Shown here: positions 14,886-22,416 of the stretch, piece by piece | Numbering within the stretch: the first letter of the stretch is position 1 | Layout: the number at the start of each line of letters is the position of its first letter | NCBI GenBank assembly: GCA_026985095.1 | Contig: JALSQW010000058.1 | Coordinates: 1-32,678, forward strand | DNA from: Acidimicrobiia bacterium | GTDB taxonomy: Bacteria; Actinomycetota; Acidimicrobiia; Spongiisociales; UBA5794 | Direction of reading: 5' to 3' | Length of the DNA: 32,678 nucleotides | Program-made: the position numbers and the translations under genes | The notes under the pieces: generated by a model | Told to the model about the DNA's origin: nothing | Seen by the model: the letters and a program-made list of their open reading frames with translations, nothing else | Databases searched by the model: none

Positions 14886-14891
14886 AGTGTA
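14886..14891 (-). promoter_or_regulatory. -10 element (TACACT) for the leaderless Cys leader mRNA
   Basis: TACACT on the minus strand matches TANNNT and is followed by 7 nt and then the leader ATG at 14878. This spacing would put the transcription start on the A of the ATG. No clear -35 is visible. Confidence 0.5.
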
Positions 14892-14967
14892 GACCCGTCC
14901 GGAACCTCGAGAGACGACGGGAGGAGGTCGCCCACAGGTGACCCCCTCCCATCGACGCTCGGGTCGC

Positions 14968-15819
14968 CTACTTGGCCTTCACGTCCTCGAACATGATGTG
15001 GAGGAACGGCTGTTCCATCCCGTTCGGCAGGATGAAGCCCGTCGGGACCGGGCTCGCCTGTGGGCCGTCGGGCGTAACGATCGTCGGAGGCAGGATCAGG
15101 TGGGCGTGCATCGACTCGTGGTCGACCTGATCGTCGAACGCCAGCGAGTAGTCGCCCTCGGGATCGCGGACCCGCTCGGTCAACATGAAGTGCACGAACC
15201 GGTCGTTTGCCACCTTCACGCCGTCGACGTAGAAGTCGGCCTTGCCCCAGAAGGTGATGAACGCCATCACCTGCGGCATCAGCGCCGTCCCGATGCCCGT
15301 CCGACCATGCTGGACGACGTTGAGGCCGACGCCGCCGAAGTTCTCGTGATCGGGGAGCTCCGGAAGCGCCTTGTCCACCTCGACGCGGTAGGTCGTGGCT
15401 CCGTCGGGGCTGGTGAACACGAACTCGGCGTCCACCTCGTCCTGGGTCGTCGGCCCGGCCACCGACGTCACGTCGCGCACCTTCACCTTCGCCCAGCCGG
15501 TGATCGGCGCCGCCGTGTCCGAGAACGGCCCGGGCTGTGCGGTCACGTAGACGCCGTCGGCATCGACCGTGCGGGCGCCGAGAGGCAGCAGCTCCTCCCG
15601 GAGCGGCGCATCGGGCGTCCCGAAGATCGACGGATCCAACCGACGCGGCCCGGGCAGGATCCAGCGGACGTCACCGTCCTTCGCGGTCTTCATCTTCGCC
15701 TTGTTCGGTGCGCCGAGGACCGTCCTCGACGACGAATGCGCCACCGCCACCGTCGTGGCGGCGACCATCAAGATCGCGACCAGCGTCGCGATGAACGCGC
15801 TCCTTCTCGTGGTACCCAT
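14968..15819 (-). CDS. secreted protein of unknown function
   Basis: A 283-residue protein with a Sec signal peptide (MGTTRRS, hydrophobic core about 9-27, VAVAH). The mature part is a beta-rich soluble domain with no family I recognise; noticeable features are two His-containing segments (FVHFMLTERVRDPEGDYSLAFDDQ and a later HESMHAHLILP) and a conserved-looking C-terminal GFILPNGMEQPFLHIMFED. The His and Asp clusters could bind metal, but this is speculation. The ATG at 15819 starts a standard signal peptide and has AAGGGG upstream; the frame is open further 5'. It lies between two PLP-enzyme genes on the same strand but with 123-nt and 243-nt gaps, so it may be a separate unit. Confidence 0.75.
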   Translation of the reverse strand: MGTTRRSAFIATLVAILMVAATTVAVAHSSSRTVLGAPNKAKMKTAKDGDVRWILPGPRRLDPSIFGTPDAPLREELLPLGARTVDADGVYVTAQPGPFSDTAAPITGWAKVKVRDVTSVAGPTTQDEVDAEFVFTSPDGATTYRVEVDKALPELPDHENFGGVGLNVVQHGRTGIGTALMPQVMAFITFWGKADFYVDGVKVANDRFVHFMLTERVRDPEGDYSLAFDDQVDHESMHAHLILPPTIVTPDGPQASPVPTGFILPNGMEQPFLHIMFEDVKAK

Positions 15820-15942
15820 CGTGATGTTTCCCCTTCTCGGTCGAACGATGCCGTGGGAGACAACGACGGGTACGGGTGTTCCGATCGTCGAATGTCGCAA
15901 GGCCGACCATGGACGGCGGCGCCGTCGGCACCCCGTCGGGGG

Positions 15943-17403
15943 TCATGCCTCCAGTGACAGGGCGTTGAACTCGCGGATGAGCTCGTCGATGGGCTCGGCC
16001 ATCGCCTGGATCCGGTGCCAGTACTCCGGGTCGTACCACTGGGCGTCCAGCTCGGCAGCCGATCTTCCCTGCTGCTCCACCCAGGTGAAGTACTTGAGGT
16101 TGTGGATGCGCTTGCGCTCGGGGTAGGTGAGCTCGACGGTGTGGTCCGTCGAGGTGCCCAGCAGGTACCGTTCGAACGCGGCCACCGCGTCGTCCCTCGT
16201 GAACGGTCCTCGCTCCGCGTCGAGCTCGGCGAGCCGGGAGCGGTACATGTCCGCAGAATCGGTCGCCACCGTCAACAGGACGTCGTGGGGACCCATCTCG
16301 AACCATCTCGCGGTCTTGATCGTCGCCACCAGGTTCGCCGCCCCCGAGATGCCGAACACTCCGAGGCGTTCCACGAAGGTGTCCGGCACGCCACGGTCGG
16401 CGAGCAGTTCGCGGCCCTCAGGTTCGTTGAACAGCCGAAAGACCGACACCGCCGCCTCGTCGTCGACCCCGATCGCCATGTCCGTGTTGCGGACGTTGTG
16501 GACCCACGGGATGTGCTTGTCGCCGATACCCTCGATGCGATGCTCCCCGTAGCCGGCCTGGAGGATCGTCGGGACCTGGAGCGCCTCGGCGGCGGCGACG
16601 ATCGACGTCGGGAACCGTTGCTTGAGATAGTCGCCCGAGGCGATCGTGCCCGCCGAACCGGTCGTCAGCGCCACCCCCCGGTACGTGTCGCCCTCGGCCA
16701 GCTCCTCCCCCAGGACCTCCTCCATCGCCGGGCCGGTCACCGCGTAGTGCCACAGGTAGTTCCCGAACTCGTCGAACTGGTTGAAGATGACGACGTCCTC
16801 GCCCGAGGCGCGGAGGCGGGCGCACTCGTCGAAGATCTCCTTCACGTTCGCTTCGGTGCCCGGCGTCTTGATGATCTCGCCGGCGACCGACTCGAGCCAC
16901 TCGAAGCGTTCCCGGCTCATGCCCTCGGGGAGGATCGCCACCGACTCGCAGCCCAGCAGGGCCGAGTCGTACGCACCGCCGCGGCAGTAGTTGCCCGTCG
17001 ACGGCCACACGGCCTTCTGCGACGTCGGGTCGAACTGGCCGGTCACCAGACGCGGCGCCAGGCACCCGAAGGCGGCGCCCACCTTGTGGGCGCCCGTGGG
17101 GAACCACTTCCCGACGAGCACGAAGATCCGCGTCGGGATGCCGCTGAGGGCCGACGGTACCTCGATCCGGTTCACCCTGCCGAACCCGCCGCCGCGTTCG
17201 ACCGGCTCGTTCTTCCAGGTGATCCGGTGCAGGTTGATCGGCTCGAGATCCCACAGGCCCACCCCGCCGAGACGCTCCTTGACGTCGGCCGGGATCAGCG
17301 AAGGGTCGCGCATCTCGGCGAAGGTCGGGATGCGGATGCCGCGCTCGGCGGCTCGGCGGGCAGCCCGTGCCCGGACGTCGGGGTGGATGGTCAGGTCGAT
17401 CAT
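15943..17403 (-). CDS. PLP-dependent fold-type II enzyme of unknown specificity
   Basis: A 486-residue fold-type II (tryptophan synthase beta-like) PLP enzyme, longer than typical cysteine synthases. The probable PLP lysine is Lys107 in PTGAHKVGAAFG. The Asn/phosphate loop is PSTGNYCRGGAYDSALLG (134-151), and TTGSAGTIASGDYLKQRFP and GISGAANLVATIKTARWFEMG follow. A C-terminal extension of about 100 residues (from about 390) contains the ERYLLGTSTDHTVELTYPERKRIHNLKYFTWVEQQG block. The substrate is not known to me. The ATG overlaps the stop of the threonine synthase gene by 4 nt (ATGA), so they form an operon and may use related substrates such as O-phosphohomoserine, homoserine or threonine derivatives. 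This last point is inference from linkage only. Confidence 0.88.
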   Translation of the reverse strand: MIDLTIHPDVRARAARRAAERGIRIPTFAEMRDPSLIPADVKERLGGVGLWDLEPINLHRITWKNEPVERGGGFGRVNRIEVPSALSGIPTRIFVLVGKWFPTGAHKVGAAFGCLAPRLVTGQFDPTSQKAVWPSTGNYCRGGAYDSALLGCESVAILPEGMSRERFEWLESVAGEIIKTPGTEANVKEIFDECARLRASGEDVVIFNQFDEFGNYLWHYAVTGPAMEEVLGEELAEGDTYRGVALTTGSAGTIASGDYLKQRFPTSIVAAAEALQVPTILQAGYGEHRIEGIGDKHIPWVHNVRNTDMAIGVDDEAAVSVFRLFNEPEGRELLADRGVPDTFVERLGVFGISGAANLVATIKTARWFEMGPHDVLLTVATDSADMYRSRLAELDAERGPFTRDDAVAAFERYLLGTSTDHTVELTYPERKRIHNLKYFTWVEQQGRSAAELDAQWYDPEYWHRIQAMAEPIDELIREFNALSLEA

Positions 17404-18662
17404 CGGGTCGTCTCGCTTCCCTCGCCGTAGGCGGCTTCGAACTCGTCCGGATCGGGCCGAACGCGGAGGGGCACGATACCCGCTCGTCGCGTGGCCTCCA
17501 TGGCGGCCCGGACGTCCTTCAGACCCGATCCGGTGGAGATGACCACGACCCGCTCGTCACGTCCTACGATGCCTCGCTCGACGGCGGCGTCGAGGCCGGC
17601 GAACGCGGCGGCCGCCGCCGGTTCGGGGAAGACGCCGGTGGCGGCTGCGACCCGCCCGATGGCGTCGAGGATCGCGGTGTCGTCCACGGCCAGGAAAGCA
17701 CCCCGGGTGGTTCGCACGGCTCGCATGGCCTTCACCCGGTCCCGCGGCAGGCTCGCCGCGATCGAATCGGCGATCGTCTCCGCCACGATCGGTGCCTTGG
17801 TGACGACGTCCTCGTTCCGTTCGAAGGCCTCGGCGAGGTAGTTCGAGCCGGTCGACTGGACGCCGAGGAGCCTCGGGATCCGGTCGATCCACCCCAACGA
17901 ACGAGCCTCGGCGAAGCCCTTGTGGACGCCACCGATGATGGAGCCGTCGCCGACCGACACGACCACCACATCGGGCGCCTGCCATCCCATCTGCTCGGCG
18001 ATCTCCAGCGCGACCGTCTTCTTCCCTTCGGTCGTGTACGGGTTGAAACCGGTGTTGCGGTCGTACCAGCCCCGTCGGGACGCCACCTCGGTGCACAGGT
18101 CGTACGCCTCGTCGTAGGTGCCGTCGACGAGGACGACGGTGGCGCCGTAGACGAGGAGCTGGGCGACCTTCGCCTCGGGCGCCGACGCAGGGACGAAGAT
18201 GACGGCCTCGATGCCGGGCGTCGCCGCCGCCACCCCGGCCAGCGCGGCGGCGGCGTTGCCGGTCGACGCGGTCGTCACGACCGGACGGTCGAATTCGACC
18301 GCCTTGGCCGCCACCACCGCCGAGGCGCGGTCCTTCAGCGACGCGGTCGGTTCCAGCGCCTCGTCCTTGATCCACAGATCCCCGACGTCGGGAGCGAGTC
18401 CGGGTACGTGGTACAGCGGGGTGCCGCCCACGGCCAACCCCACCGACGCCCCCGACGCCGGAAGCAGCGCGCCATAGCGCCAGATCGTCCGGTCCGGGTC
18501 CGCCGCCAGCGTGGCGGGGGACACCTCCGCGGCGACCGCCTCGAGGTCGTACCCGACGTCGAGGGTTCCGACGGGGCCGCATGCGTCGCACACGTAGCGG
18601 TCGGGATCGGGACGGTACGAACGCCCGCACACCGTGCAGGCCAGCTCGGTCACGTGGCTCAT
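17400..18662 (-). CDS. thrC: threonine synthase
   Basis: A 420-residue PLP enzyme that converts O-phospho-L-homoserine to threonine. An N-terminal zinc ribbon has Cys9-x2-Cys12 and Cys25-x2-Cys28 (CTVCG, CDACG), a feature of this threonine synthase branch. The PLP lysine is Lys110 in EPTASLKDRAS, the Asn loop is TASTGNAAAALAG, and VSVGDGSIIGGVHKGF supplies the phosphate loop. Length is normal. ATG 18662 has GGAG upstream. It is first in a two-gene operon with the PLP enzyme at 15943-17403 and is divergent from the AI-2E transporter gene. A close paralogue with another substrate cannot be excluded because hom and thrB are not in the window. Confidence 0.85.
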   Translation of the reverse strand: MSHVTELACTVCGRSYRPDPDRYVCDACGPVGTLDVGYDLEAVAAEVSPATLAADPDRTIWRYGALLPASGASVGLAVGGTPLYHVPGLAPDVGDLWIKDEALEPTASLKDRASAVVAAKAVEFDRPVVTTASTGNAAAALAGVAAATPGIEAVIFVPASAPEAKVAQLLVYGATVVLVDGTYDEAYDLCTEVASRRGWYDRNTGFNPYTTEGKKTVALEIAEQMGWQAPDVVVVSVGDGSIIGGVHKGFAEARSLGWIDRIPRLLGVQSTGSNYLAEAFERNEDVVTKAPIVAETIADSIAASLPRDRVKAMRAVRTTRGAFLAVDDTAILDAIGRVAAATGVFPEPAAAAAFAGLDAAVERGIVGRDERVVVISTGSGLKDVRAAMEATRRAGIVPLRVRPDPDEFEAAYGEGSETTR

Positions 18663-18721
18663 GGCGCTCCAAGGGTCGGGAAGGTCGTCGCTAGCGTAGG
18701 AGGCCGAGCAAGGGAGAGGCC

Positions 18722-19864
18722 ATGTCGCAGGAGCCGGGCGAGGCGGGACACCACGAGCCGCCGGTCGTCAGGGTCGAGATCGGAACCCAGACGATCGTCA
18801 AGGTGATCGGGTTCGTCCTCGGGACCATGGCCGCGCTGTGGCTCGTCTCGGCGGCGAGCGGTCTCGTCGGGATGCTCGTCATCTCGTTCTTCTTCAGCCT
18901 CGCCCTCCAGCCGGGCGTCCAGCTGCTGACGAGCCGCTACGGCTGGAAACGCGGCGCCGCCACCGGCGTCATCTACCTCGGCGGTCTCGTCTTCCTCGTC
19001 CTCATGGTCGCCATCATGGTGCCCGCCGTCGTCGAACTCGCCAAGGTCGTCGGTCAGAAGGGTGCCGGCTGGTTGACGTCGGTCGGCGACCTCCTCCGCG
19101 ACCGGTTCGGGATCGAGCTCCCCGCCCTCGTCGACGGCGGCGAGCTCTCCGACGAAGCCGCCCAAGCCCTCAAGGACTGGGCGGCGGGGGCGTTCGGGAG
19201 CATCGTCGGCATCGCCACGTCCGGCCTCGGCATGGTGTTCAACCTCATGACCATCGCCATGTTCACCTTCTACCTGACCGCCGACTTCCCGCGGCTGCGC
19301 GCCGTCGTCCTGTCGCACCTGCCCCCGGAACGGCAGTACCAGATCGGCTGGGCCTGGGATCAGGCCATCATCCAGACCGGCGGGTACTTCTACTCACGGC
19401 TCATCCTGATGCTCATCAACGGCACCGGGTTCCTGTTCACGATGGTCGCCGTCGGGGTGCCCACCGCCCTGGCCATCGCCCTGGCCATCTTCGGCGGGTT
19501 CGTGTCCGTGTTCATCCCCGCCATCGGCACCTACATCGGCGGGGCGATCCCGGTGCTGTTGACCCTCGCCCTGCAGGGTCTCGTTCCCGGCCTGGTCGTC
19601 CTCGGCTACGTCCTCGTGTACCAGCAGATCGAGAACTACTGGCTGAGCCCGCGAATCAGCGCCAACACCATGAGCCTGAACGGTGCGGTCGCCTTCGGCT
19701 CGGCCCTGTTCGGCGGCGCCGTCGCCGGTCCGATGGGGGCGTTCATGGCGCTGCCGGTGGCCGCGCTCGTGACCGCCTTGGCGTCGAACTTCCTCAGGAG
19801 CCACGAGATCGTCTACCGCTCCGACTACGACGGAACACCCGGCGAACCCCTCGACGCCGAATGA
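18722..19864 (+). CDS. AI-2E family transporter
   Basis: A 380-residue membrane protein of the AI-2E exporter/YdiK-YhhQ permease superfamily (PF01594). It starts with a short acidic cytoplasmic segment and hydrophobic stretches near 25-65 and 80-105. A long extracytoplasmic helical region follows (about 105-160), then the characteristic C-terminal membrane half with GVPTALAIALAIFGGFVSVFIPAIGTYIGGAIPV and the YVLVYQQIENYWLSPRI signature, and PMGAFMALPVAALV. Members export or permeate small molecules; AI-2 transport is proven for few and not implied here. AGGGAGAGG precedes the ATG, and TAGCGT at 18692-18697 could be a -10. Its stop codon directly abuts the stop of the convergent amidohydrolase gene. 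Confidence 0.93.
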   Translation: MSQEPGEAGHHEPPVVRVEIGTQTIVKVIGFVLGTMAALWLVSAASGLVGMLVISFFFSLALQPGVQLLTSRYGWKRGAATGVIYLGGLVFLVLMVAIMVPAVVELAKVVGQKGAGWLTSVGDLLRDRFGIELPALVDGGELSDEAAQALKDWAAGAFGSIVGIATSGLGMVFNLMTIAMFTFYLTADFPRLRAVVLSHLPPERQYQIGWAWDQAIIQTGGYFYSRLILMLINGTGFLFTMVAVGVPTALAIALAIFGGFVSVFIPAIGTYIGGAIPVLLTLALQGLVPGLVVLGYVLVYQQIENYWLSPRISANTMSLNGAVAFGSALFGGAVAGPMGAFMALPVAALVTALASNFLRSHEIVYRSDYDGTPGEPLDAE

Positions 19865-20803
19865 TCAGTCGACCGGAGGGACCGCGCCGCGGCGCTCGGT
19901 GATCAGCCCGTAGTGCTCCGGCATCCGGTAGCGGTCGAAGTCGAAGAGCGTCTCCTTGTAGAAGCGGGTGAAATCGAGGTCGACGGCGGCCACCGCCACC
20001 TCGTCGCCGGTGGTCACGCATCGGGCGACGACCTGGCCGGACGGCGCGTAGATGGCCGACTGGGCGAGTGACTCGACGCCTTCTTCGATCCCGCCCTTGG
20101 CGACCCCGACGACGAACGTGCCGTTCTGGTAGGCGCCCGAGGCCATCACCAGGTCGTTGTGGAAACCGGCGAGAGCATCCTGCTGCGGATCGGGGGCGTA
20201 GAAGAGCGGGGTGTTGTAGCCGATGAGGATCAGCTCGACGCCCTGGAGGCCCATCACTCGGTACGTCTCGGGCCACCGCCGGTCGTTGCAGATCGCCATA
20301 CCGACGAGCCCGCCGAACGCCCGCCACACCCCGAACCCGTCCGGACCCGGCTCGAAGTAGTGCCGTTCGGCGTGCTGGAACGGACGCCACCGTTCGTCGT
20401 GCTCGTGCCCGGGGATGTGGACCTTGCGGAACCGCGCCACCTCGGTGCCGTCCCGCTCGACGAGGACCTGGGTGTTGTAGCGATGCGTGACGCCGTCGGT
20501 GTCGGTGTGCAGCTCGGCGAAGCCGAGCGAGAACCCGACGCCGAGCCGCTTCGCCTCGTCGAAGAGCCGTTTGGTCTCGGGACCGGGCATCTCCGTCTCG
20601 AAGTAGCGGAGCATCTCGTCGTCGTCGAGGAACCAGCGGGGGAAGAACGTGGTCAGCGCCAACTCGGGGAACACGACGAGCTCGGCACCCCGTCCGGCCG
20701 CCTCCCGAAGCAACGCCACCAGGCGGTCCACGACGGCCGCCTTCGGTTCATCCTGCGCGACGGGACCCATCTGGGCGGCGGCGACGGTCAGGTTGCGGGC
20801 CAC
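19865..20803 (-). CDS. N-carbamoyl-D-amino-acid hydrolase (nitrilase superfamily)
   Basis: A 312-residue carbon-nitrogen hydrolase resembling Agrobacterium N-carbamoyl-D-amino-acid amidohydrolase, which releases D-amino acid, CO2 and ammonia. Starting at GTG 20803, the catalytic triad falls at Glu47 (FPELALTTFF), Lys127 (RKVHIPG) and Cys172 (ICNDRRWPE). These are the residue numbers I recall for the Agrobacterium enzyme, and His129, His144, Arg175 and Arg176 also coincide. This numbering and the strong GGAGGGAG before the GTG decide the start against ATG 20827. No hydantoinase gene is visible. A different ureido substrate is possible. Confidence 0.88.
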   Translation of the reverse strand: MARNLTVAAAQMGPVAQDEPKAAVVDRLVALLREAAGRGAELVVFPELALTTFFPRWFLDDDEMLRYFETEMPGPETKRLFDEAKRLGVGFSLGFAELHTDTDGVTHRYNTQVLVERDGTEVARFRKVHIPGHEHDERWRPFQHAERHYFEPGPDGFGVWRAFGGLVGMAICNDRRWPETYRVMGLQGVELILIGYNTPLFYAPDPQQDALAGFHNDLVMASGAYQNGTFVVGVAKGGIEEGVESLAQSAIYAPSGQVVARCVTTGDEVAVAAVDLDFTRFYKETLFDFDRYRMPEHYGLITERRGAVPPVD

Positions 20804-20825
20804 GGGTGCTCCCTCCGACCGGCCC

Positions 20826-20831
20826 ATCCTA
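20826..20831 (-). promoter_or_regulatory. putative -10 element (TAGGAT) for the N-carbamoyl-D-amino-acid hydrolase
   Basis: TAGGAT on the minus strand lies 22 nt before the GTG at 20803, upstream of the GGAGGGAG ribosome site. A second TAGGAT faces the other way at 20863-20868. No clear -35 was found. Confidence 0.3.
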
Positions 20832-20862
20832 CGCGACTGTGCCCGGCCGACCCGTCGTCGCG

Positions 20863-20868
20863 TAGGAT
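20863..20868 (+). promoter_or_regulatory. putative -10 element (TAGGAT) for the lipoprotein gene
   Basis: TAGGAT fits TANNNT and lies 26 nt before the ATG at 20895, upstream of GAAGGGAGG. No convincing -35 is visible. Confidence 0.3.
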
Positions 20869-20894
20869 CCGGTGGGATCTCGAAGGGAGGGTCG

Positions 20895-21383
20895 ATGGCG
20901 AGGGGATGGGTCTCGATGGTGGCGGTGCTGGCAATCGTGCTGGCATCGTGCGGCGGTGGCGGTTCGGACACCGGGTCGCCGGAGACCACGGCGAAGGACG
21001 CGGGCGCGGCGACGACCCAGCCGGTGACCTCCGGCGGCCTCGTGTGCGAGGATCCGCCGCCGATGCCGATGGCCTTCGGCGAGACCGTGCAGGGCGAGAA
21101 CGGCCCGGAGGCGTACACCATCTGCCACGTGGTGGAGGTTCCCGCCGGAGTGGAGACGCTCACCATCTCCCTGAGCGGCCTGAGCGACGACCTGAGCCTG
21201 GTCGCCGGATTCGGAGACATCGAGGCGGTGCGATCCGGGTTCGACTGGATGTCCGCGGCGTCCGGCACTGCCGACGAGACCATCGTGATCGACCAACCAG
21301 AACCCGGGACCTACTTCATCAAGATCGGTCCCGGCACGGTCAAGAACGTGTCCCCGTACACGTTGAGCGTCACCGGTTCGTAG
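20895..21383 (+). CDS. lipoprotein with beta-sandwich (PPC-like) domain
   Basis: A 162-residue lipoprotein. The signal peptide ends in LASC (lipobox Cys19) and is followed by a Gly/Ser/Thr linker. The mature domain (about 50-160) has a beta-sandwich pattern ending in PEPGTYFIKIGPGTVKNVSPYTLSV, as in bacterial pre-peptidase C-terminal (PPC) domains, which are often adhesion or substrate-binding modules. Two Cys (CEDPPP and ICHVVE) may form a disulfide. GAAGGGAGG precedes the ATG at 20895, which decides the start. It lies between two amidohydrolase genes; a link to them is not evident. Confidence 0.8.
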   Translation: MARGWVSMVAVLAIVLASCGGGGSDTGSPETTAKDAGAATTQPVTSGGLVCEDPPPMPMAFGETVQGENGPEAYTICHVVEVPAGVETLTISLSGLSDDLSLVAGFGDIEAVRSGFDWMSAASGTADETIVIDQPEPGTYFIKIGPGTVKNVSPYTLSVTGS

Positions 21384-21460
21384 CCTCGCTCGGCGGGAGC
21401 CGTGACATCGTCGGGACCGACGGCGACGTCTCGGGTCACTGGACCGTCGGCGCCTCGCCG

Positions 21461-21466
21461 TAGGAT
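21461..21466 (+). promoter_or_regulatory. putative -10 element (TAGGAT) for the beta-ureidopropionase-like gene
   Basis: TAGGAT lies 31 nt before the ATG at 21498 and upstream of the GAGGAGGT ribosome site. It may drive the whole catabolic and transport run that follows. No clear -35 was found. Confidence 0.3.
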
Positions 21467-21497
21467 GGGGCTGCCGCTCAGAGGAGGTACCGCAGCG

Positions 21498-22340
21498 ATG
21501 ACCGACGTCGTTCGAGCCGCGCTCGTCCAAGCCGAATGGACGGGAGACCGCACGTCGATGATGGACAAGCAGATCGGCTACGCCCGCCAAGCCGCCGAAG
21601 AGGGCGCGCAGGTGCTGTGTTTCCAGGAGATCTTCAACAGCCCCTACTTCTGCACGATCCAAGATCCATCCTTCTACGACTGGGCCGAGCCGATCCCCGA
21701 CGGGGACACGGTCCGACGCATGCAGGACCTCGCCAAGGACACGTCGATGGTCCTCGTCGTCCCCATGTACGAGCGGGTCGACGAAGGGACCTTCTACAAC
21801 ACCGCCGTCGTCATCGACGCCGACGGCTCCTTCCTCGGCATCTACCGCAAGACCCACATCCCCCAGGTCGAAGGATTCTGGGAGAAGTTCTACTTCCGAC
21901 CAGGCAACACCGGCTTCCCCGTCTTCGACACCGCCGTCGGGAAGATCGCCGTGTACATCTGCTACGACCGACACTTCCCCGAAGGCTGGCGCGAGCTCGG
22001 GCTCAACGGCGCCCGCATCGTGTTCAACCCGTCGGCCACCACCCGCGGCCACTCCAAGTACCTGTGGGAGCTGGAACAACCCGCCGCGGCGGTCGCCAAC
22101 CAGTACTTCGTCGGCGCCATCAACCGCGTCGGCGCCGAAGGCCTCGACGGCACCGACTACTACGGCACGTCGTACTTCGTCGATCCCCGCGGTCAGATCG
22201 TCGGCGGAACCGCATCGGACACCACCGACGAAGTCATCGTCCGGGACCTCGACATGGGTGAGATCGAGCGAGCCCGACGGCACTGGGCCTTCTACCGCGA
22301 CCGACGACCCGAGGTGTACACCGGCATCGCCCGGCCCTGA
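21498..22340 (+). CDS. nitrilase superfamily amidohydrolase, beta-ureidopropionase / N-carbamoylputrescine amidase-like
   Basis: A 280-residue carbon-nitrogen hydrolase. The catalytic triad is Glu44 (FQEIFNSPYFC), Lys118 (YRKTHIP) and Cys155 (ICYDRHFPEGWR). The FQEIFNSPYFC and CYDRHFPEGWR segments are those of N-carbamoyl-beta-alanine amidohydrolases and N-carbamoylputrescine amidases, which hydrolyse an N-carbamoyl amine to amine, CO2 and ammonia. GAGGAGGT precedes the ATG. It lies 76 nt upstream of the BMP transporter operon, so it may act on ureido products of pyrimidine or hydantoin breakdown or on imported ureides. It is a distinct enzyme from the N-carbamoyl-D-amino-acid hydrolase upstream, with only superfamily-level similarity. 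Confidence 0.87.
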   Translation: MTDVVRAALVQAEWTGDRTSMMDKQIGYARQAAEEGAQVLCFQEIFNSPYFCTIQDPSFYDWAEPIPDGDTVRRMQDLAKDTSMVLVVPMYERVDEGTFYNTAVVIDADGSFLGIYRKTHIPQVEGFWEKFYFRPGNTGFPVFDTAVGKIAVYICYDRHFPEGWRELGLNGARIVFNPSATTRGHSKYLWELEQPAAAVANQYFVGAINRVGAEGLDGTDYYGTSYFVDPRGQIVGGTASDTTDEVIVRDLDMGEIERARRHWAFYRDRRPEVYTGIARP

Positions 22341-22416
22341 CCCGACCGCCACTTGACCGAAGCGCCCACGACGACCACCATCGTCGCCACGCTGGAGACC
22401 GATTGGAGATCGACCG

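Noticed and set aside
20804-20827. ATG 20827 as start of the N-carbamoyl-D-amino-acid hydrolase
   Set aside because: It overlaps the TAGGAT element and has a weak ribosome site. GTG 20803 has GGAGGGAG and gives the expected catalytic residue numbering.
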